This document shows, piece by piece, positions 53,624-63,035 of a DNA stretch of 64,000 bases. Below the pieces are notes generated by a model. It saw nothing but the letters and a program-made list of their open reading frames with translations, made no database searches and was not told the origin of the DNA. The DNA comes from Prochlorococcus sp. AG-355-M18 (GTDB lineage: Bacteria > Cyanobacteriota > Cyanobacteriia > PCC-6307 > Cyanobiaceae). The stretch lies in the NCBI GenBank assembly GCA_003280725.1, contig QCED01000005.1, positions 1 through 64,000 on the forward strand, read 5' to 3'. Within the stretch, counting starts at the first letter, position 1, and every line of letters begins with the position of its first letter. The translations under genes and the position numbers were made by a program.

Positions 53624-55149
53624 TTTAATACTTTTGAAATTTCTAAATGCTTGTCAAATTCGTTGGCAAGGTTAGTAATAATAGATTCTCTTTTGATTTT
53701 ATAGGAACTTGTTCTAGTTTCAAATATGGGCAAATTTTTTCTTTTTCTTATTAAATTTATATATTGGTTTCTCCAGTAATCATTCTCAAAAACCCCATGC
53801 ATATATGTTCCTACGATAGTTCCACCACTTTTATTCTCATCATACCAGCCCAGATCTAGGTCTTTAAAAAGAGATTTAATATTTGAATATTTTTTGCTCC
53901 CATCTGATTCAGTTACACCAGTATGTATCTCAAAACCTTTAATTTTTGATTTACAAGGCCATAATGATTCACAATTAACTTGTCGGGTTAATTTTTTTTT
54001 GAGAAAAGTTGTTTTCAATGGAAGAAGTCCTAATCCTTCAATTACTCCGCCAAACTTCGCATTTGAGCCTTCCTTGAAAAAGGGATCTTCGAGTGTACTT
54101 CCTAACATTTGTAGACCTCCACAAATTCCAATAATATTTCCACTGTTATTTGAGTATTCTTTTATGTCCTCAGATAGTCCAGAGCGTTTTAGAAATATTA
54201 AATCTTTAATAGTTTGTTTACTTCCTGGGATAATAATAAAATCAAGTTTGTTAAGATTTTGGGATTCTTCAATCCATTCAATTAAAATTTTTTCTTCATT
54301 TTCTAATGGATCAAAATCTGAAAAGTTGCTTATAGATGGCAATTTAATAATGCCAATACTCATTTCTGGATCGGCTGTAAAAGATTTCTTTTCTAATAAA
54401 TCAAGAGAATCTTCTGGCGGAAATCTATCATTTAACCAAGGAATAATTCCTAAAACGGGAATTTTAGTTTTACTCTCTATCCATTTTTTCCCTTCTTCAA
54501 ATAATGAAAGATCACCTCTAAATCTATTTATAAGTATCCCTTTAATAAGTTTTCTTTCTTCAGGGTTCATTAACTCGAGTGTTCCCACTATTTGAGCAAA
54601 TACTCCCCCTCTTTCGATATCAGAAACCAAAATACAATTTGCATCTAAATATTTTGCAACTTTTAAATTAGTAAGGTCTCTATGAACTAAGTTCATTTCT
54701 ACGGGACTTCCTGCGCCTTCTACTACCAAACGACAATCTGGGTTTTTTTTATAAATAGAATTTAAGCTTTGTTTAATTACTTCCCAACCTGGAATAAACC
54801 AATTTTTGTAATAATCTTTGGCTGTCGTAACCCCAATACTCTTTCCTAAATGAATAACTTCGCTCGTCGAATCCCCCTGGGGTTTTAATAGAATTGGGTT
54901 CATTTCTGATGAAGGAACAATTCCACAAGCAAAAGCTTGAAGTGCTTGAGAATATGCCATCTCTCCTCCTTCCCAATCAACCCAAGCGTTGTTACTCATA
55001 TTTTGTCCTTTAAAAGGTATTGGTTCTTCTCCGTAATTTTTAAGAATCCTACAAATAGCAGTAACCGTTAATGATTTTCCAGCTCCACTTGAAGTGCCAA
55101 GGACCATTATTGGTTTTTTTATTGCATTTAATTTAGCTTGTAACTCCAT
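53620..55149 (-). CDS. cobQ: Cobyric acid synthase
   Basis: The 509-residue amidotransferase joins a P-loop synthetase domain (VLGTSSGAGKSLTVTAICRIL, PFKGQNMSNNAWVDWEGGEMAYSQALQAFACG, VVEGAGSPVEMNL) to a class I glutamine amidotransferase domain with the active Cys in GICGGLQMLG and the His in GTYMHGVFEND. It amidates four carboxyl groups in corrin synthesis. It is divergent from maf with a 66-bp gap. The 233-aa plus-strand ORF inside it is a shadow. Confidence 0.96.
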   Translation of the reverse strand: MELQAKLNAIKKPIMVLGTSSGAGKSLTVTAICRILKNYGEEPIPFKGQNMSNNAWVDWEGGEMAYSQALQAFACGIVPSSEMNPILLKPQGDSTSEVIHLGKSIGVTTAKDYYKNWFIPGWEVIKQSLNSIYKKNPDCRLVVEGAGSPVEMNLVHRDLTNLKVAKYLDANCILVSDIERGGVFAQIVGTLELMNPEERKLIKGILINRFRGDLSLFEEGKKWIESKTKIPVLGIIPWLNDRFPPEDSLDLLEKKSFTADPEMSIGIIKLPSISNFSDFDPLENEEKILIEWIEESQNLNKLDFIIIPGSKQTIKDLIFLKRSGLSEDIKEYSNNSGNIIGICGGLQMLGSTLEDPFFKEGSNAKFGGVIEGLGLLPLKTTFLKKKLTRQVNCESLWPCKSKIKGFEIHTGVTESDGSKKYSNIKSLFKDLDLGWYDENKSGGTIVGTYMHGVFENDYWRNQYINLIRKRKNLPIFETRTSSYKIKRESIITNLANEFDKHLEISKVLN

Positions 55150-55215
55150 TCGTAATTTATATTAATTTTGAATTTTTTTTATTGATATATTTAACTATAA
55201 TTCAAAAAAATCTTT

Positions 55216-55836
55216 GTGTTAATTCTAGCCTCTGCATCCCAATCTAGGAAGAAATTACTAGAGAATTGTGAAATTAAGTTCCTGCAAATATCTAGCAATT
55301 TTGATGAATCTTTAATAAAAGATAAGAATATATCTTCTTTAGCTTTAGAGTTGTCTTTTCAAAAGGCTACAAGTTTAGCTGAAAATATTCAAAAAATAAC
55401 AATGCCCGAAGAATTTAATTATGAAGGCCTTGAAATCCTTGGGTGTGATTCAATTTTTGAATTTAAAGGGGAAGCTTATGGAAAGCCACATAATAAAGAA
55501 GAGGCTTTTATTAGATGGAAAAAAATGTCTGGAGAATTTGGTATTTTGCATACTGGACATACCCTTTTAATTGGAATATTTGATATGACTTCAAAAATTT
55601 TTATAAAAACTAAAACAATCAAACAAACTGTAAGTTCAAGAGTTTATTTTTCAAAGTTGGAGGATTCAGAAATAGAAAGCTATGTTAATACTCTTGAACC
55701 GCTATATTGCGCTGGAGGATTTGCTTTGGAGGGTATAGGAGGTAAATATATAGAAAAAGTGGAAGGTTGTTTCAGTAATGTGATGGGGTTAAGTTTGCCA
55801 TGGCTTAGAAAAAATTTATATAAACAAGAAAATTGA
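55216..55836 (+). CDS. maf: Maf-family nucleoside triphosphate pyrophosphatase
   Basis: The 206-residue protein begins at GTG with [18 protein letters not shown], the Maf phosphate-binding motif. [41 protein letters not shown] and [34 protein letters not shown] complete the fold. Maf proteins hydrolyse non-canonical or modified NTPs. A bidirectional terminator separates it from psbC. Confidence 0.93.
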   Translation: MLILASASQSRKKLLENCEIKFLQISSNFDESLIKDKNISSLALELSFQKATSLAENIQKITMPEEFNYEGLEILGCDSIFEFKGEAYGKPHNKEEAFIRWKKMSGEFGILHTGHTLLIGIFDMTSKIFIKTKTIKQTVSSRVYFSKLEDSEIESYVNTLEPLYCAGGFALEGIGGKYIEKVEGCFSNVMGLSLPWLRKNLYKQEN

Positions 55837-55847
55837 GCAAAAAAAAA

Positions 55848-55871
55848 CCCTATCAATAGATAGGGCTTTTT
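55848..55871. terminator. Bidirectional terminator between maf and psbC
   Basis: CCCTATC-AATA-GATAGGG forms a 7-bp perfect stem with an A tract on the left and CTTTTT on the right. It can therefore stop both the plus-strand maf transcript and the minus-strand psbDC transcript. Confidence 0.88.
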
Positions 55872-55884
55872 GATGAAATAGAAA

Positions 55885-57264
55885 TTAATCTAAATCAGGC
55901 ATTTCTAGAGCTGGCTCACTCTTTCTGTCGATTCCTTTTTCGAAACCAGCAGCGGCTGCTCTAGCACGTCCAGCATGCCAAAGATGACCGATGAAAGTAA
56001 ACCATCCTAAGAAGAATTGAGCTGCAGCTAACCATTGTCTTAAATTAACGAAGTTAACAGCATTAGGCTCTGTAATAATTCCACCAACAGAGTTGATAGA
56101 AGCGTTAGGAGCATGAGTCATATATTCAGCAGCTCTTCTTACTTGCCAAGGCTGAATATCATTTTGGATTTTCTCAAGGCTTAATCCATTAGGACCTCTT
56201 AGAGGCTCTAACCATGGACCTCTGAAGTCCCAAAATCTCATTGTTTCACCACCAAATATAATTTCACCAGTAGGAGATCTCATGAGATACTTACCAAGAC
56301 CTGTTGGTCCCATTGTTGAGCCTACATTAGCTCCAATTCTTTGATCTCTCACTAGGAAAGTAAAGCTTTGGGCCTGTGAAGCTTCAGCATTTGTAGGGCC
56401 ATAAAACTCAGAAGGGTAAGCAGTATTGTTAAACCAGATGAAAGTTGAAGCAATAAAACTTGCTACACAAATTCCACCAAGAGCATAACTTAGTAGTCCT
56501 TCACCATTCCAGATGAATGCTCTTCTTGCCCATCCAAATGGCTTGGTAAAGATATGGAATATTCCTCCAATAATTGCAGTTATACCCACATAGACATGCC
56601 CACCAACAATATCTTCAATGGAGTTAACACCGATTATTGAACCAGCTCCTCCCCATGGAGATCTGAAAAGATAACCAAGAATAACTCTTGGATCTAAAGT
56701 TGGATTTACAAGCCTGACTTCACCACCGCCGGGTGCCCATGTATCATATGCACCGCCAATAAAACACCAGTTTACTGACCATGCTAATGCACCTACACCT
56801 AGAACAATCAAATGATATCCAAGAATATTGGTCATTTGATTTTTATCTCTCCAGTCAGTAGAGAAAAATGGAAAATCTTGCTCGAGTTTTTCAGGACCTG
56901 CTAATGAATGGTAAATACCACCAAAACCAAGCACAGCGGAAGCTATCAAGTGCACCACACCTGCCTGGAAGAAAGGCATGATATCAGTAACTTCACCACC
57001 AGGACCTATTCCATAACCAAACATTGCAACGTGTGGCATACAGATTAGACCTTGCTCCCACATTGGTTTATCAAAAGTAAAATGATTAACCTCAAAAAGC
57101 ATCATTGCTCCCGCCCAAAAGACTATGAGTCCAGAGTGAGCAATGTGAGCTCCTAATAAACGTCCAGATAAATTGATTAATCTAGCATTGCCTACATACC
57201 AGGCATAGCCAGTTTCCTCAATACTTTGGTTTGGAGCTCTTAATAAATTATTAAAGGGCGTTTC
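55885..57264 (-). CDS. psbC: Photosystem II CP43 (PsbC)
   Basis: I take the GTG at 57264 ([15 protein letters not shown]) as the start, 459 residues. It overlaps psbD by 14 bases, the classical psbD-psbC arrangement. The longer ORF from the ATG at 57303 also reads [16 protein letters not shown], as in other cyanobacteria. [82 protein letters not shown] with the Mn-cluster Glu/Arg loop, and [19 protein letters not shown] define CP43. Confidence 0.97.
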   Translation of the reverse strand, partial: ETPFNNLLRAPNQSIEETGYAWYVGNARLINLSGRLLGAHIAHSGLIVFWAGAMMLFEVNHFTFDKPMWEQGLICMPHVAMFGYGIGPGGEVTDIMPFFQAGVVHLIASAVLGFGGIYHSLAGPEKLEQDFPFFSTDWRDKNQMTNILGYHLIVLGVGALAWSVNWCFIGGAYDTWAPGGGEVRLVNPTLDPRVILGYLFRSPWGGAGSIIGVNSIEDIVGGHVYVGITAIIGGIFHIFTKPFGWARRAFIWNGEGLLSYALGGICVASFIASTFIWFNNTAYPSEFYGPTNAEASQAQSFTFLVRDQRIGANVGSTMGPTGLGKYLMRSPTGEIIFGGETMRFWDFRGPWLEPLRGPNGLSLEKIQNDIQPWQVRRAAEYMTHAPNASINSVGGIITEPNAVNFVNLRQWLAAAQFFLGWFTFIGHLWHAGRARAAAAGFEKGIDRKSEPALEMPDLD

Positions 57265-58327
57265 CACGTGGAAGAACCTCCTCAGGGAATACAAAGTTTT
57301 CATGTGGTTGATCCACAGAAGACATCCATGCTCGCATACCTTCGTTCAAAAGTATATTTTTTGTATAGAAAGTTTCGAATTCTGGATCTTCAGCTGCACG
57401 GATTTCTTGGCTTACGAAATCATAAGCTCTTAAGTTTAGTGCTAAGCCTACAATACCAATTGAAGATGTCCACATACCCATAACAGGTACAAAAAGCATC
57501 AAGAAGTGTAAGAAGCGCTTATTTGAAAAAGCAATTCCGAAGATTTGGCTCCAGAATCTATTCGCTGTAATCATTGAATAAGTTTCTTCTTCTTGAGTTG
57601 GATCAAAAGCTCTGAATGTTGAACTTTGAACCTTACCATCTGTATAAATACTTGTATCTTCATACAAAGTGTTTTGAACTGTAGCTCCATGAATAGCACA
57701 AAGTAGAGCGCCACCAAGGATTCCAGCAACTCCCATCATGTGAAATGGATTTAAAGTGATATTGTGAAAACCTTGGATGAACAGAATGTAACGGAAGATT
57801 GCTGCAACACCGAATGAAGGTGCGAAGAACCAACTATGCTGTCCTAAAGGATAAATAAGGAAAATGCTTGTAAATACTGCAATTACTGCTGAGAAAGCTA
57901 ATGCGTTGTATGGTCTAATTCCAACAAGGCCAGCAATTTCAAACTGACGAAGCATAAAGCCAATTAGGCCAAATACTCCATGTAATGCAACGAAGTTCCA
58001 AAGACCACCAAGTTGTAGCCATCTTACGAAACTACCTTGGGCTTCAGGACCCCATAAAAATAGAAGACTGTGTCCCATGGCATCACCAGGGGTACTTACA
58101 GCTGCTGTTAAAAAGTTACAACCTTCAAGGTATGAGCTTGCAACTCCGTGTGTGTACCAAGAGGTAACAAATGTTGTTCCGACGAACCAACCGCCTATTG
58201 CAAGATATGCACAAGGAAGAAGAAGTAGTCCGGACCAACCAATAAATACAAAGCGGTCGCGCTTCAACCAATCATCGAGGACATCAAACCATCCTCTTTG
58301 TGGGGCGCTACCAACTGCGATCGTCAT
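57251..58327 (-). CDS. psbD: Photosystem II D2 (PsbD)
   Basis: The 358-residue protein begins [47 protein letters not shown] and ends [10 protein letters not shown]. It has five helices with [46 protein letters not shown] and [33 protein letters not shown], holding the chlorophyll, pheophytin and QA-iron ligands. It pairs with D1 in the PSII core. psbC overlaps its 3' end. Confidence 0.99.
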   Translation of the reverse strand: MTIAVGSAPQRGWFDVLDDWLKRDRFVFIGWSGLLLLPCAYLAIGGWFVGTTFVTSWYTHGVASSYLEGCNFLTAAVSTPGDAMGHSLLFLWGPEAQGSFVRWLQLGGLWNFVALHGVFGLIGFMLRQFEIAGLVGIRPYNALAFSAVIAVFTSIFLIYPLGQHSWFFAPSFGVAAIFRYILFIQGFHNITLNPFHMMGVAGILGGALLCAIHGATVQNTLYEDTSIYTDGKVQSSTFRAFDPTQEEETYSMITANRFWSQIFGIAFSNKRFLHFLMLFVPVMGMWTSSIGIVGLALNLRAYDFVSQEIRAAEDPEFETFYTKNILLNEGMRAWMSSVDQPHENFVFPEEVLPRGNAL

Positions 58328-58509
58328 GAGAAATCGTTTTTAGCTTCGGGATACGCAGTGACTGTAACAAAGATTGAGAGTAATGTGGGGAAATATTTGT
58401 ATATCTGAAATGCCTTGTAAAGCTTTCCTGACTTTTTTATTAAAAATTAGGTAAGAATACTCCTTTAGTTTGTTAAATTATCTGAATTAGGCTCTAAAAA
58501 AAAATAAAA
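58328..58509. promoter_or_regulatory. Divergent upstream region of psbD and ycf4
   Basis: This 182-bp gap separates two divergent photosynthesis genes and must contain both promoters. No confident operator is visible. Confidence 0.4.
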
Positions 58510-59067
58510 ATGAATTCAAACCTCACTTCTTTCAATAAAATAGAACAAAAAATTGGTGGTTCAAGAAAAATTTCTAATTATATCATTGGTGGAATGTTAA
58601 CGATTGGGGGCATTGGTTTTCTTTTGGCTTCCATATCCAGCTATACAGGAAAAGATCTATTACCTTTGGGAAATCCTTCAACTTTATTATTTATACCTCA
58701 AGGGATAATAATGGGTGCATATGGCGTAATAGCTAATTTATTAAATATATATTTATGGTATTTGGTTTACATAAACTTTGGTTCGGGAAGTAATTCATTT
58801 GATAAATCATCAAAATCTGTAGAAATAAAAAGGAAAGGTTTATTTAAAGAAATTGAAGTTAAATTGAATTTCGATGAAATTAAATCAGTTAAATTGGATA
58901 TAAGTGAGGGCTTTAATCCTAGAAGAAGAATTGCCTTAGTACTAAAAGGCAGAAAAAAACCTTTGCCTCTTAGCGGTGCAGGAGAACTTAAACCACTTCT
59001 TCAGGTTGAAGAAGAAGGCGCAAGGCTGGCTAAATTTTTGAATGTAAATTTGGAGGGTTTAAAATAA
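58510..59067 (+). CDS. ycf4: Photosystem I assembly protein Ycf4
   Basis: The 185-residue protein has two N-terminal helices (YIIGGMLTIGGIGFLLASISSY and IPQGIIMGAYGVIANLLNIYLWYLVYINFGSGSNSFDK). A soluble domain follows: VEIKRKGLFKEIEVKLNFDEIKSVKLDISEGFNPRRRIALVLKGRKKPLPLS. These match Ycf4, which helps assemble photosystem I. The stop codon appears to overlap a non-ATG start of the next gene. Confidence 0.96.
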   Translation: MNSNLTSFNKIEQKIGGSRKISNYIIGGMLTIGGIGFLLASISSYTGKDLLPLGNPSTLLFIPQGIIMGAYGVIANLLNIYLWYLVYINFGSGSNSFDKSSKSVEIKRKGLFKEIEVKLNFDEIKSVKLDISEGFNPRRRIALVLKGRKKPLPLSGAGELKPLLQVEEEGARLAKFLNVNLEGLK

Positions 59068-59717
59068 AAAAATATCTATTCAAAGCAATATCTATCATTC
59101 ATGTTTTGTTTTGGGTGTCAGCATGTAGTTTTAAAAATGAAATTGATTCAAATTATCATTGCCAAAAACTTAAATTAAATTGCATCAAAAATAATAAGGT
59201 AGTTCAATTTAAAACTTCAGAAGGAGATTTTGAGGTTGAGCTTTTTGGAAAAGATAACCCAGTAACAGTATCTAATTTTCTAGAAAACGTTGACAATGAA
59301 ATCTATGTAAATAGTAAATTTTATAAAATAATAAAATTTCCCCAACTAAAGTTTATACACGGAGGTTTTAATCCGGAAAATAAAGTTTATTTTGAACGAA
59401 ATCAAATCTTTAATAAGACAAATCCTTCAATACCTTTAGAAATAAAATTCAAAGAAGAAATTAATCCTAAATATAACTATCAAATAACGGATCCTTCTGA
59501 AACTAAAGATCTTATTTATACTTTTGAGAAGGGTTCAATCGCTATGGTTAAGAGCGGTAAAAATAAATCTTCATCGACTGAATTTTTTTTTGTAACTAAT
59601 AAGATTCCAGAACTGGACGGAAGATATTCAATTTTTGGAAAAATCATTAAAGGATTAGACTTACTTGAAAAAATTGATAAAGAAGACTACATCAAAGAAG
59701 TCAAGATATCTAATTAA
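59064..59717 (+). CDS. Cyclophilin-type peptidyl-prolyl isomerase, lipoprotein; probable ATA start
   Basis: The track starts at a TTG (59106), which would cut off the signal peptide. In frame upstream lies ATA at 59064, overlapping the ycf4 stop as ATAA, with a GGAGGG ribosome binding site 6 bases before it. From there the product is [24 protein letters not shown], a lipoprotein signal with Cys. The body ([78 protein letters not shown]) is cyclophilin-like with a divergent core. About 217 residues. Confidence 0.8.
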   Translation: MKKYLFKAISIIHVLFWVSACSFKNEIDSNYHCQKLKLNCIKNNKVVQFKTSEGDFEVELFGKDNPVTVSNFLENVDNEIYVNSKFYKIIKFPQLKFIHGGFNPENKVYFERNQIFNKTNPSIPLEIKFKEEINPKYNYQITDPSETKDLIYTFEKGSIAMVKSGKNKSSSTEFFFVTNKIPELDGRYSIFGKIIKGLDLLEKIDKEDYIKEVKISN

Positions 59718-60238
59718 ATTTCTAGAGAATATTTGTTGATTTTCAACATTTCTGTATTAACGCCGGAAGAGCGCTTTAGAGCAACCTTTCCAGTTCTTGC
59801 TATTTCAAGAATGCCATAGGGTTCTAGCAATTTCTCTAAAGCAACTAACTTACCAGGGTCTCCAACCACTTCGAGTGTTAAGGCTATATCTGACACGTCA
59901 ACAACTTTTGCACGGAATATCTGAACTATATCTAATATGTTACTTCTGGTATCTTCTTTTGATGAAACTTTTAGTAACATCAACTCCCTCTCAACTGCTG
60001 CGAGGTTAGTAAAATCTACAACTCCAAGAACATTAAATAACTTATTAAGTTGCTTAGTCATTTGCTGAAGAGTTTCATCGTCACCTTCTACAACCATTGT
60101 TAATCTTGAAATCCCTTTGGATTCAGCAGGCCCTACTGCAAGGCTATCTATGTTGAATCCTCTTCTAGCAAAAAGACCTGAGATTCGACTCAAGGCTCCA
60201 GATTCATCTTCTACAAGAACTGATAGTGTATGTTTCAT
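59714..60238 (-). CDS. ilvH: Acetolactate synthase small subunit
   Basis: The 174-residue regulatory subunit begins [55 protein letters not shown], an ACT domain that binds valine. The C-terminal [62 protein letters not shown] follows. It controls the catalytic subunit in branched-chain amino acid synthesis. It overlaps the convergent isomerase gene by 4 bases and lies 3 bases after the hydrolase gene on its strand. Confidence 0.97.
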   Translation of the reverse strand: MKHTLSVLVEDESGALSRISGLFARRGFNIDSLAVGPAESKGISRLTMVVEGDDETLQQMTKQLNKLFNVLGVVDFTNLAAVERELMLLKVSSKEDTRSNILDIVQIFRAKVVDVSDIALTLEVVGDPGKLVALEKLLEPYGILEIARTGKVALKRSSGVNTEMLKINKYSLEI

Positions 60239-60241
60239 CTT

Positions 60242-61204
60242 TTAAAAGGTTTTTAAATCTCTAATCCATTTATAGGAGATCCTATTGAATATAGAAGGAT
60301 CTTCATCGTGAATACAATGCCCTGAATTGGATACTATTTTTAATTTTACCCATCTATGGAAATTTGCAATCTTTTTCCCAAGAAACAAAGGTATGAAATT
60401 ATCTTTATCTCCCCAAATTAATAAAAAAGGAACTTTTTTTGAAGAGCAAAGTTTTCTCAAAAGGAAAGAAGATTGAAATTTTTCATCTCTAGAAGACATT
60501 CCAATACACATTGCTCTTAATGATCTAGCTGAAGTCCTCCTTAAAACTGGCTTTGTGACCAAATTTATTAATTCGCTATCAATATTATCTTTTTTGAAAT
60601 AGGCAGAATTTAGACCCAGTCTTATAACCCCTAATTTGGTTATTAAATATAAAATAATCTCTAAAGGGAAAAATATAAAAAATATTGTGATTAATATATC
60701 CTTGAATTTTTTTAATAATGGTTTAATTGCCATTATCTTATTGTTCTCATGAATTTGATCTGGTAGAGGCGATGCTATAACCGTTGCAATCTGGTCCTCT
60801 AATGAAACAGCACATGTTAAAGCCACTAGTGATCCAAGGGAATTGCCAATAAGAATTACTTTCCTAGAATTCTTGGGTCTTACGACCTTTGTAATAAAGT
60901 CTTTAACTTGATTACTCCAAATCTCATTATTTAATTTTCCAATTTGTCTTATCCCAGGTTGATCTGAATCACCAAAACCTATTAAATCCAAGGAATAAGA
61001 GGCAAAATTTCTTTTTGCAAAATATCCTAAATTATTTCTCCAATGTTTTCGATTTGCGCCAAATCCGTGGAGAAAGATAATTGGAATTTCATTATCTTCG
61101 CCTACAACACTCCAACAAATTTTAAAACCATTCCAATTCCAGTAATTCGGAGAGTTAATATTCTCTTCTTTAAAATTGTTATTCATATACTCAAAAATTT
61201 TCAA
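60242..61204 (-). CDS. Alpha/beta hydrolase
   Basis: The 320-residue protein has IPIIFLHGFGANRKHWRNNLGYFAKR (oxyanion HG motif), the nucleophile in ILIGNSLGSLVALTCAVS, an acid in LLIWGDKDNFIPLFLGKKI, and His in IVSNSGHCIHDEDP. This is a complete hydrolase triad. Cyanobacterial relatives include lipid- and chlorophyll-processing enzymes; the substrate is unknown. It is directly upstream of ilvH (3-base gap). Confidence 0.9.
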   Translation of the reverse strand: MKIFEYMNNNFKEENINSPNYWNWNGFKICWSVVGEDNEIPIIFLHGFGANRKHWRNNLGYFAKRNFASYSLDLIGFGDSDQPGIRQIGKLNNEIWSNQVKDFITKVVRPKNSRKVILIGNSLGSLVALTCAVSLEDQIATVIASPLPDQIHENNKIMAIKPLLKKFKDILITIFFIFFPLEIILYLITKLGVIRLGLNSAYFKKDNIDSELINLVTKPVLRRTSARSLRAMCIGMSSRDEKFQSSFLLRKLCSSKKVPFLLIWGDKDNFIPLFLGKKIANFHRWVKLKIVSNSGHCIHDEDPSIFNRISYKWIRDLKTF

Positions 61205-61279
61205 GATATTTGCATTATCTACTTTTTTTACAAATAAATGTAAATTGAATGTAAATTATAGTAAAGATTAAATTTTACT

Positions 61280-61378
61280 ATGGCTAAAGAAATTTTTAGT
61301 ATTGCTGCAGTTTTTTGGATACTGATACCAATAGGATTGGTTGGAGGTGCATTATTATTAAAGTTTCAGGGAGACTGA
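61280..61378 (+). CDS. petM: Cytochrome b6f complex subunit PetM
   Basis: This 32-residue ORF is too short for the track. It reads [20 protein letters not shown] and ends LLLKFQGD, a single thylakoid helix that matches PetM (subunit VII) of picocyanobacteria. It lies divergent from the hydrolase and just before ycf39. Confidence 0.93.
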
Positions 61379-61435
61379 TTCTCACGAATACGTAACAAAT
61401 TGAGTTATGGTCTACAGGTCAAGTAAATCTTAAAT

Positions 61436-62398
61436 ATGAAGATTCTTTTAGTAGGAGCAACAGGTACACTTGGTAGGCAAATAGCAAAGCAAGCTATAGA
61501 AGATGGACACGAAGTAAGATGCTTTGTTAGAAACCCAAGAAAAGCTTCTTTTCTACAAGAATGGGGTTGTGAACTAACTAAAGGAAATTTATTAAACTTT
61601 ACTGATATTGAATATGCTTTGCAAGATATTGAAGTTGTCATTGATGCCGCGACTAGCAGGCCAGATGATCCTAAAAGTATTTATGAAATAGATTGGGATG
61701 GAAAACTTAATTTATTTAATGCTTGTGAATCTTTAAACGTAAAAAGGGTAATATTCCTCTCTATCCTACTAACAGAAAAGTTTAGAAATGTCCCTCTTAT
61801 GGACATTAAATTTTGCACAGAAAAACTTCTTGAGAAATCTGATTTAGAATATACAATCTTCAAATGCGCAGCTTTTATGCAAGGAGTTATCGGTCAATTT
61901 GCCATCCCAATTTTGGATAGTCAAGCAGTATGGATGAGCGGGACTCCAACCAAAATAGCTTATATGAATACTCAAGATATGGCTAAAGTTGTCGTAGCAG
62001 CAGTAAATAATCCAAAAACTCACAGAACGTCATTGCCATTAGTAGGTCCCAAAGCATGGGATTCAAACGAAGTAATATCTTTATGTGAAAAATTTAGTGA
62101 AAAAAAGGCGAAAATTTTTAGGGTTTCCCCTTTCCTAATTAGTGTCACTCAAAAAGTAGTTTCCTTTTTCCAAGATTCTTTAAATGTTGCCGAAAGATTG
62201 GCTTTTGCTGAAGTAACTAGTAGCGGTGAATCATTAGATGCTGATATGAGCAAAACTTACGAAATATTGGAACTTAAAAAAGAAGATATGACATCACTAG
62301 AGAGTTATATAAAGGAGTACTACCAACAAATACTTAAAAGATTAAGGGAAATGGAAGCAGATCTAAATATTGAAGAAAAAAAGAGATTACCTTTTTAG
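61436..62398 (+). CDS. ycf39: Ycf39-like NmrA-type SDR (photosystem II assembly)
   Basis: The 320-residue atypical SDR starts MKILLVGATGTLGRQIAKQAIEDGHEVRCFVRNPRKASFLQEWGCELTKGNLLN, with the GATGTLG nucleotide motif. EVVIDAATSRPDDPKSIYEIDWDGKLNLFNACESLNVKRVIFLSIL and IPILDSQAVWMSGTPTKIAYMNTQDMAKV are Ycf39 signatures. Ycf39 works with Hlips in delivering chlorophyll to D1. It is 57 bp after petM. Confidence 0.93.
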   Translation: MKILLVGATGTLGRQIAKQAIEDGHEVRCFVRNPRKASFLQEWGCELTKGNLLNFTDIEYALQDIEVVIDAATSRPDDPKSIYEIDWDGKLNLFNACESLNVKRVIFLSILLTEKFRNVPLMDIKFCTEKLLEKSDLEYTIFKCAAFMQGVIGQFAIPILDSQAVWMSGTPTKIAYMNTQDMAKVVVAAVNNPKTHRTSLPLVGPKAWDSNEVISLCEKFSEKKAKIFRVSPFLISVTQKVVSFFQDSLNVAERLAFAEVTSSGESLDADMSKTYEILELKKEDMTSLESYIKEYYQQILKRLREMEADLNIEEKKRLPF

Positions 62399-62451
62399 TA
62401 TTGCAATTTTAGATTTACATAGTATATTTGTACTATATAATATTATTGTTT

Positions 62452-62664
62452 ATGTCTGTTTCTAAATCTAAAAATCTTGAACGAAAACTAGATAATTTTG
62501 CAAAAGAAGCAAAAAATGAATTAAATAATGTTTGCGGATCTTCATTATGGGAAAGCCTTGGGTTTGTTTTTTTTGATCAATTAGAAGATTCTGAAAAAAT
62601 TGCGAAAGCAAATTTTTATTATGGACAACTTCAAATAATTAATGAAATTAAATTTTCAATTTGA
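62452..62664 (+). CDS. Small hypothetical protein
   Basis: The track starts at a TTG (62428), but the ATG at 62452 gives a more natural start (MSVSKSKNLERKLDNFAKEAKNELNNVCGSSLWESLG), 70 residues. It is charged, soluble and helix-prone, with a single Cys. No family is recognised. It lies between ycf39 and infA on the same strand. Confidence 0.6.
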   Translation: MSVSKSKNLERKLDNFAKEAKNELNNVCGSSLWESLGFVFFDQLEDSEKIAKANFYYGQLQIINEIKFSI

Positions 62665-62756
62665 ACTGAATTTCATATTTTTACGTATTTAATTTTTTTT
62701 AAATCAATTTTGGCCAATCTTTTTCTGATAATATGAATTTAGTAAAAGATTAATTA

Positions 62757-63026
62757 ATGATTGAAACTTCAGGTGTAATAGAAAAAGAGCAGGGGAATGG
62801 ATTTTATTTGGTCACCTTAGAACAACCTGAAGGACATCAATGTTTATGTAGAGCTGCAGGTAAATTGACTAAATTTAGAATTAAATTACTAGCTGGAGAT
62901 AAAGTGTTAGTTGAGATAAGTCCTTATGATCTTTCTAGAGGGAGGATAACTTATAGAGAAAGAAATGCAGGGGGTGGTTCTAGACCTACAACAAATAAAA
63001 ATAATCCTAAGAGAAATAATAAATAA
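62757..63026 (+). CDS. infA: Translation initiation factor IF-1
   Basis: The 89-residue protein has an S1/OB fold: MIETSGVIEKEQGNGFYLVTLEQPEGHQCLCRAAGKLTKFRIKLLAGDKVLVEISPYDLSRGRITYRER. A basic Asn/Lys-rich tail (GGGSRPTTNKNNPKRNNK) follows. The DLSRGRITYR motif identifies IF-1, in the longer, more divergent picocyanobacterial form. It converges on the NTRC gene with a 9-base gap. Confidence 0.9.
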   Translation: MIETSGVIEKEQGNGFYLVTLEQPEGHQCLCRAAGKLTKFRIKLLAGDKVLVEISPYDLSRGRITYRERNAGGGSRPTTNKNNPKRNNK

Positions 63027-63035
63027 TAAGTTACT

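Noticed and set aside
53894-54595. 233-aa plus-strand ORF inside cobQ
   Set aside because: It is antisense to a clear full-length cobyric acid synthase and has low-complexity Ser/Phe/Ile-rich composition.
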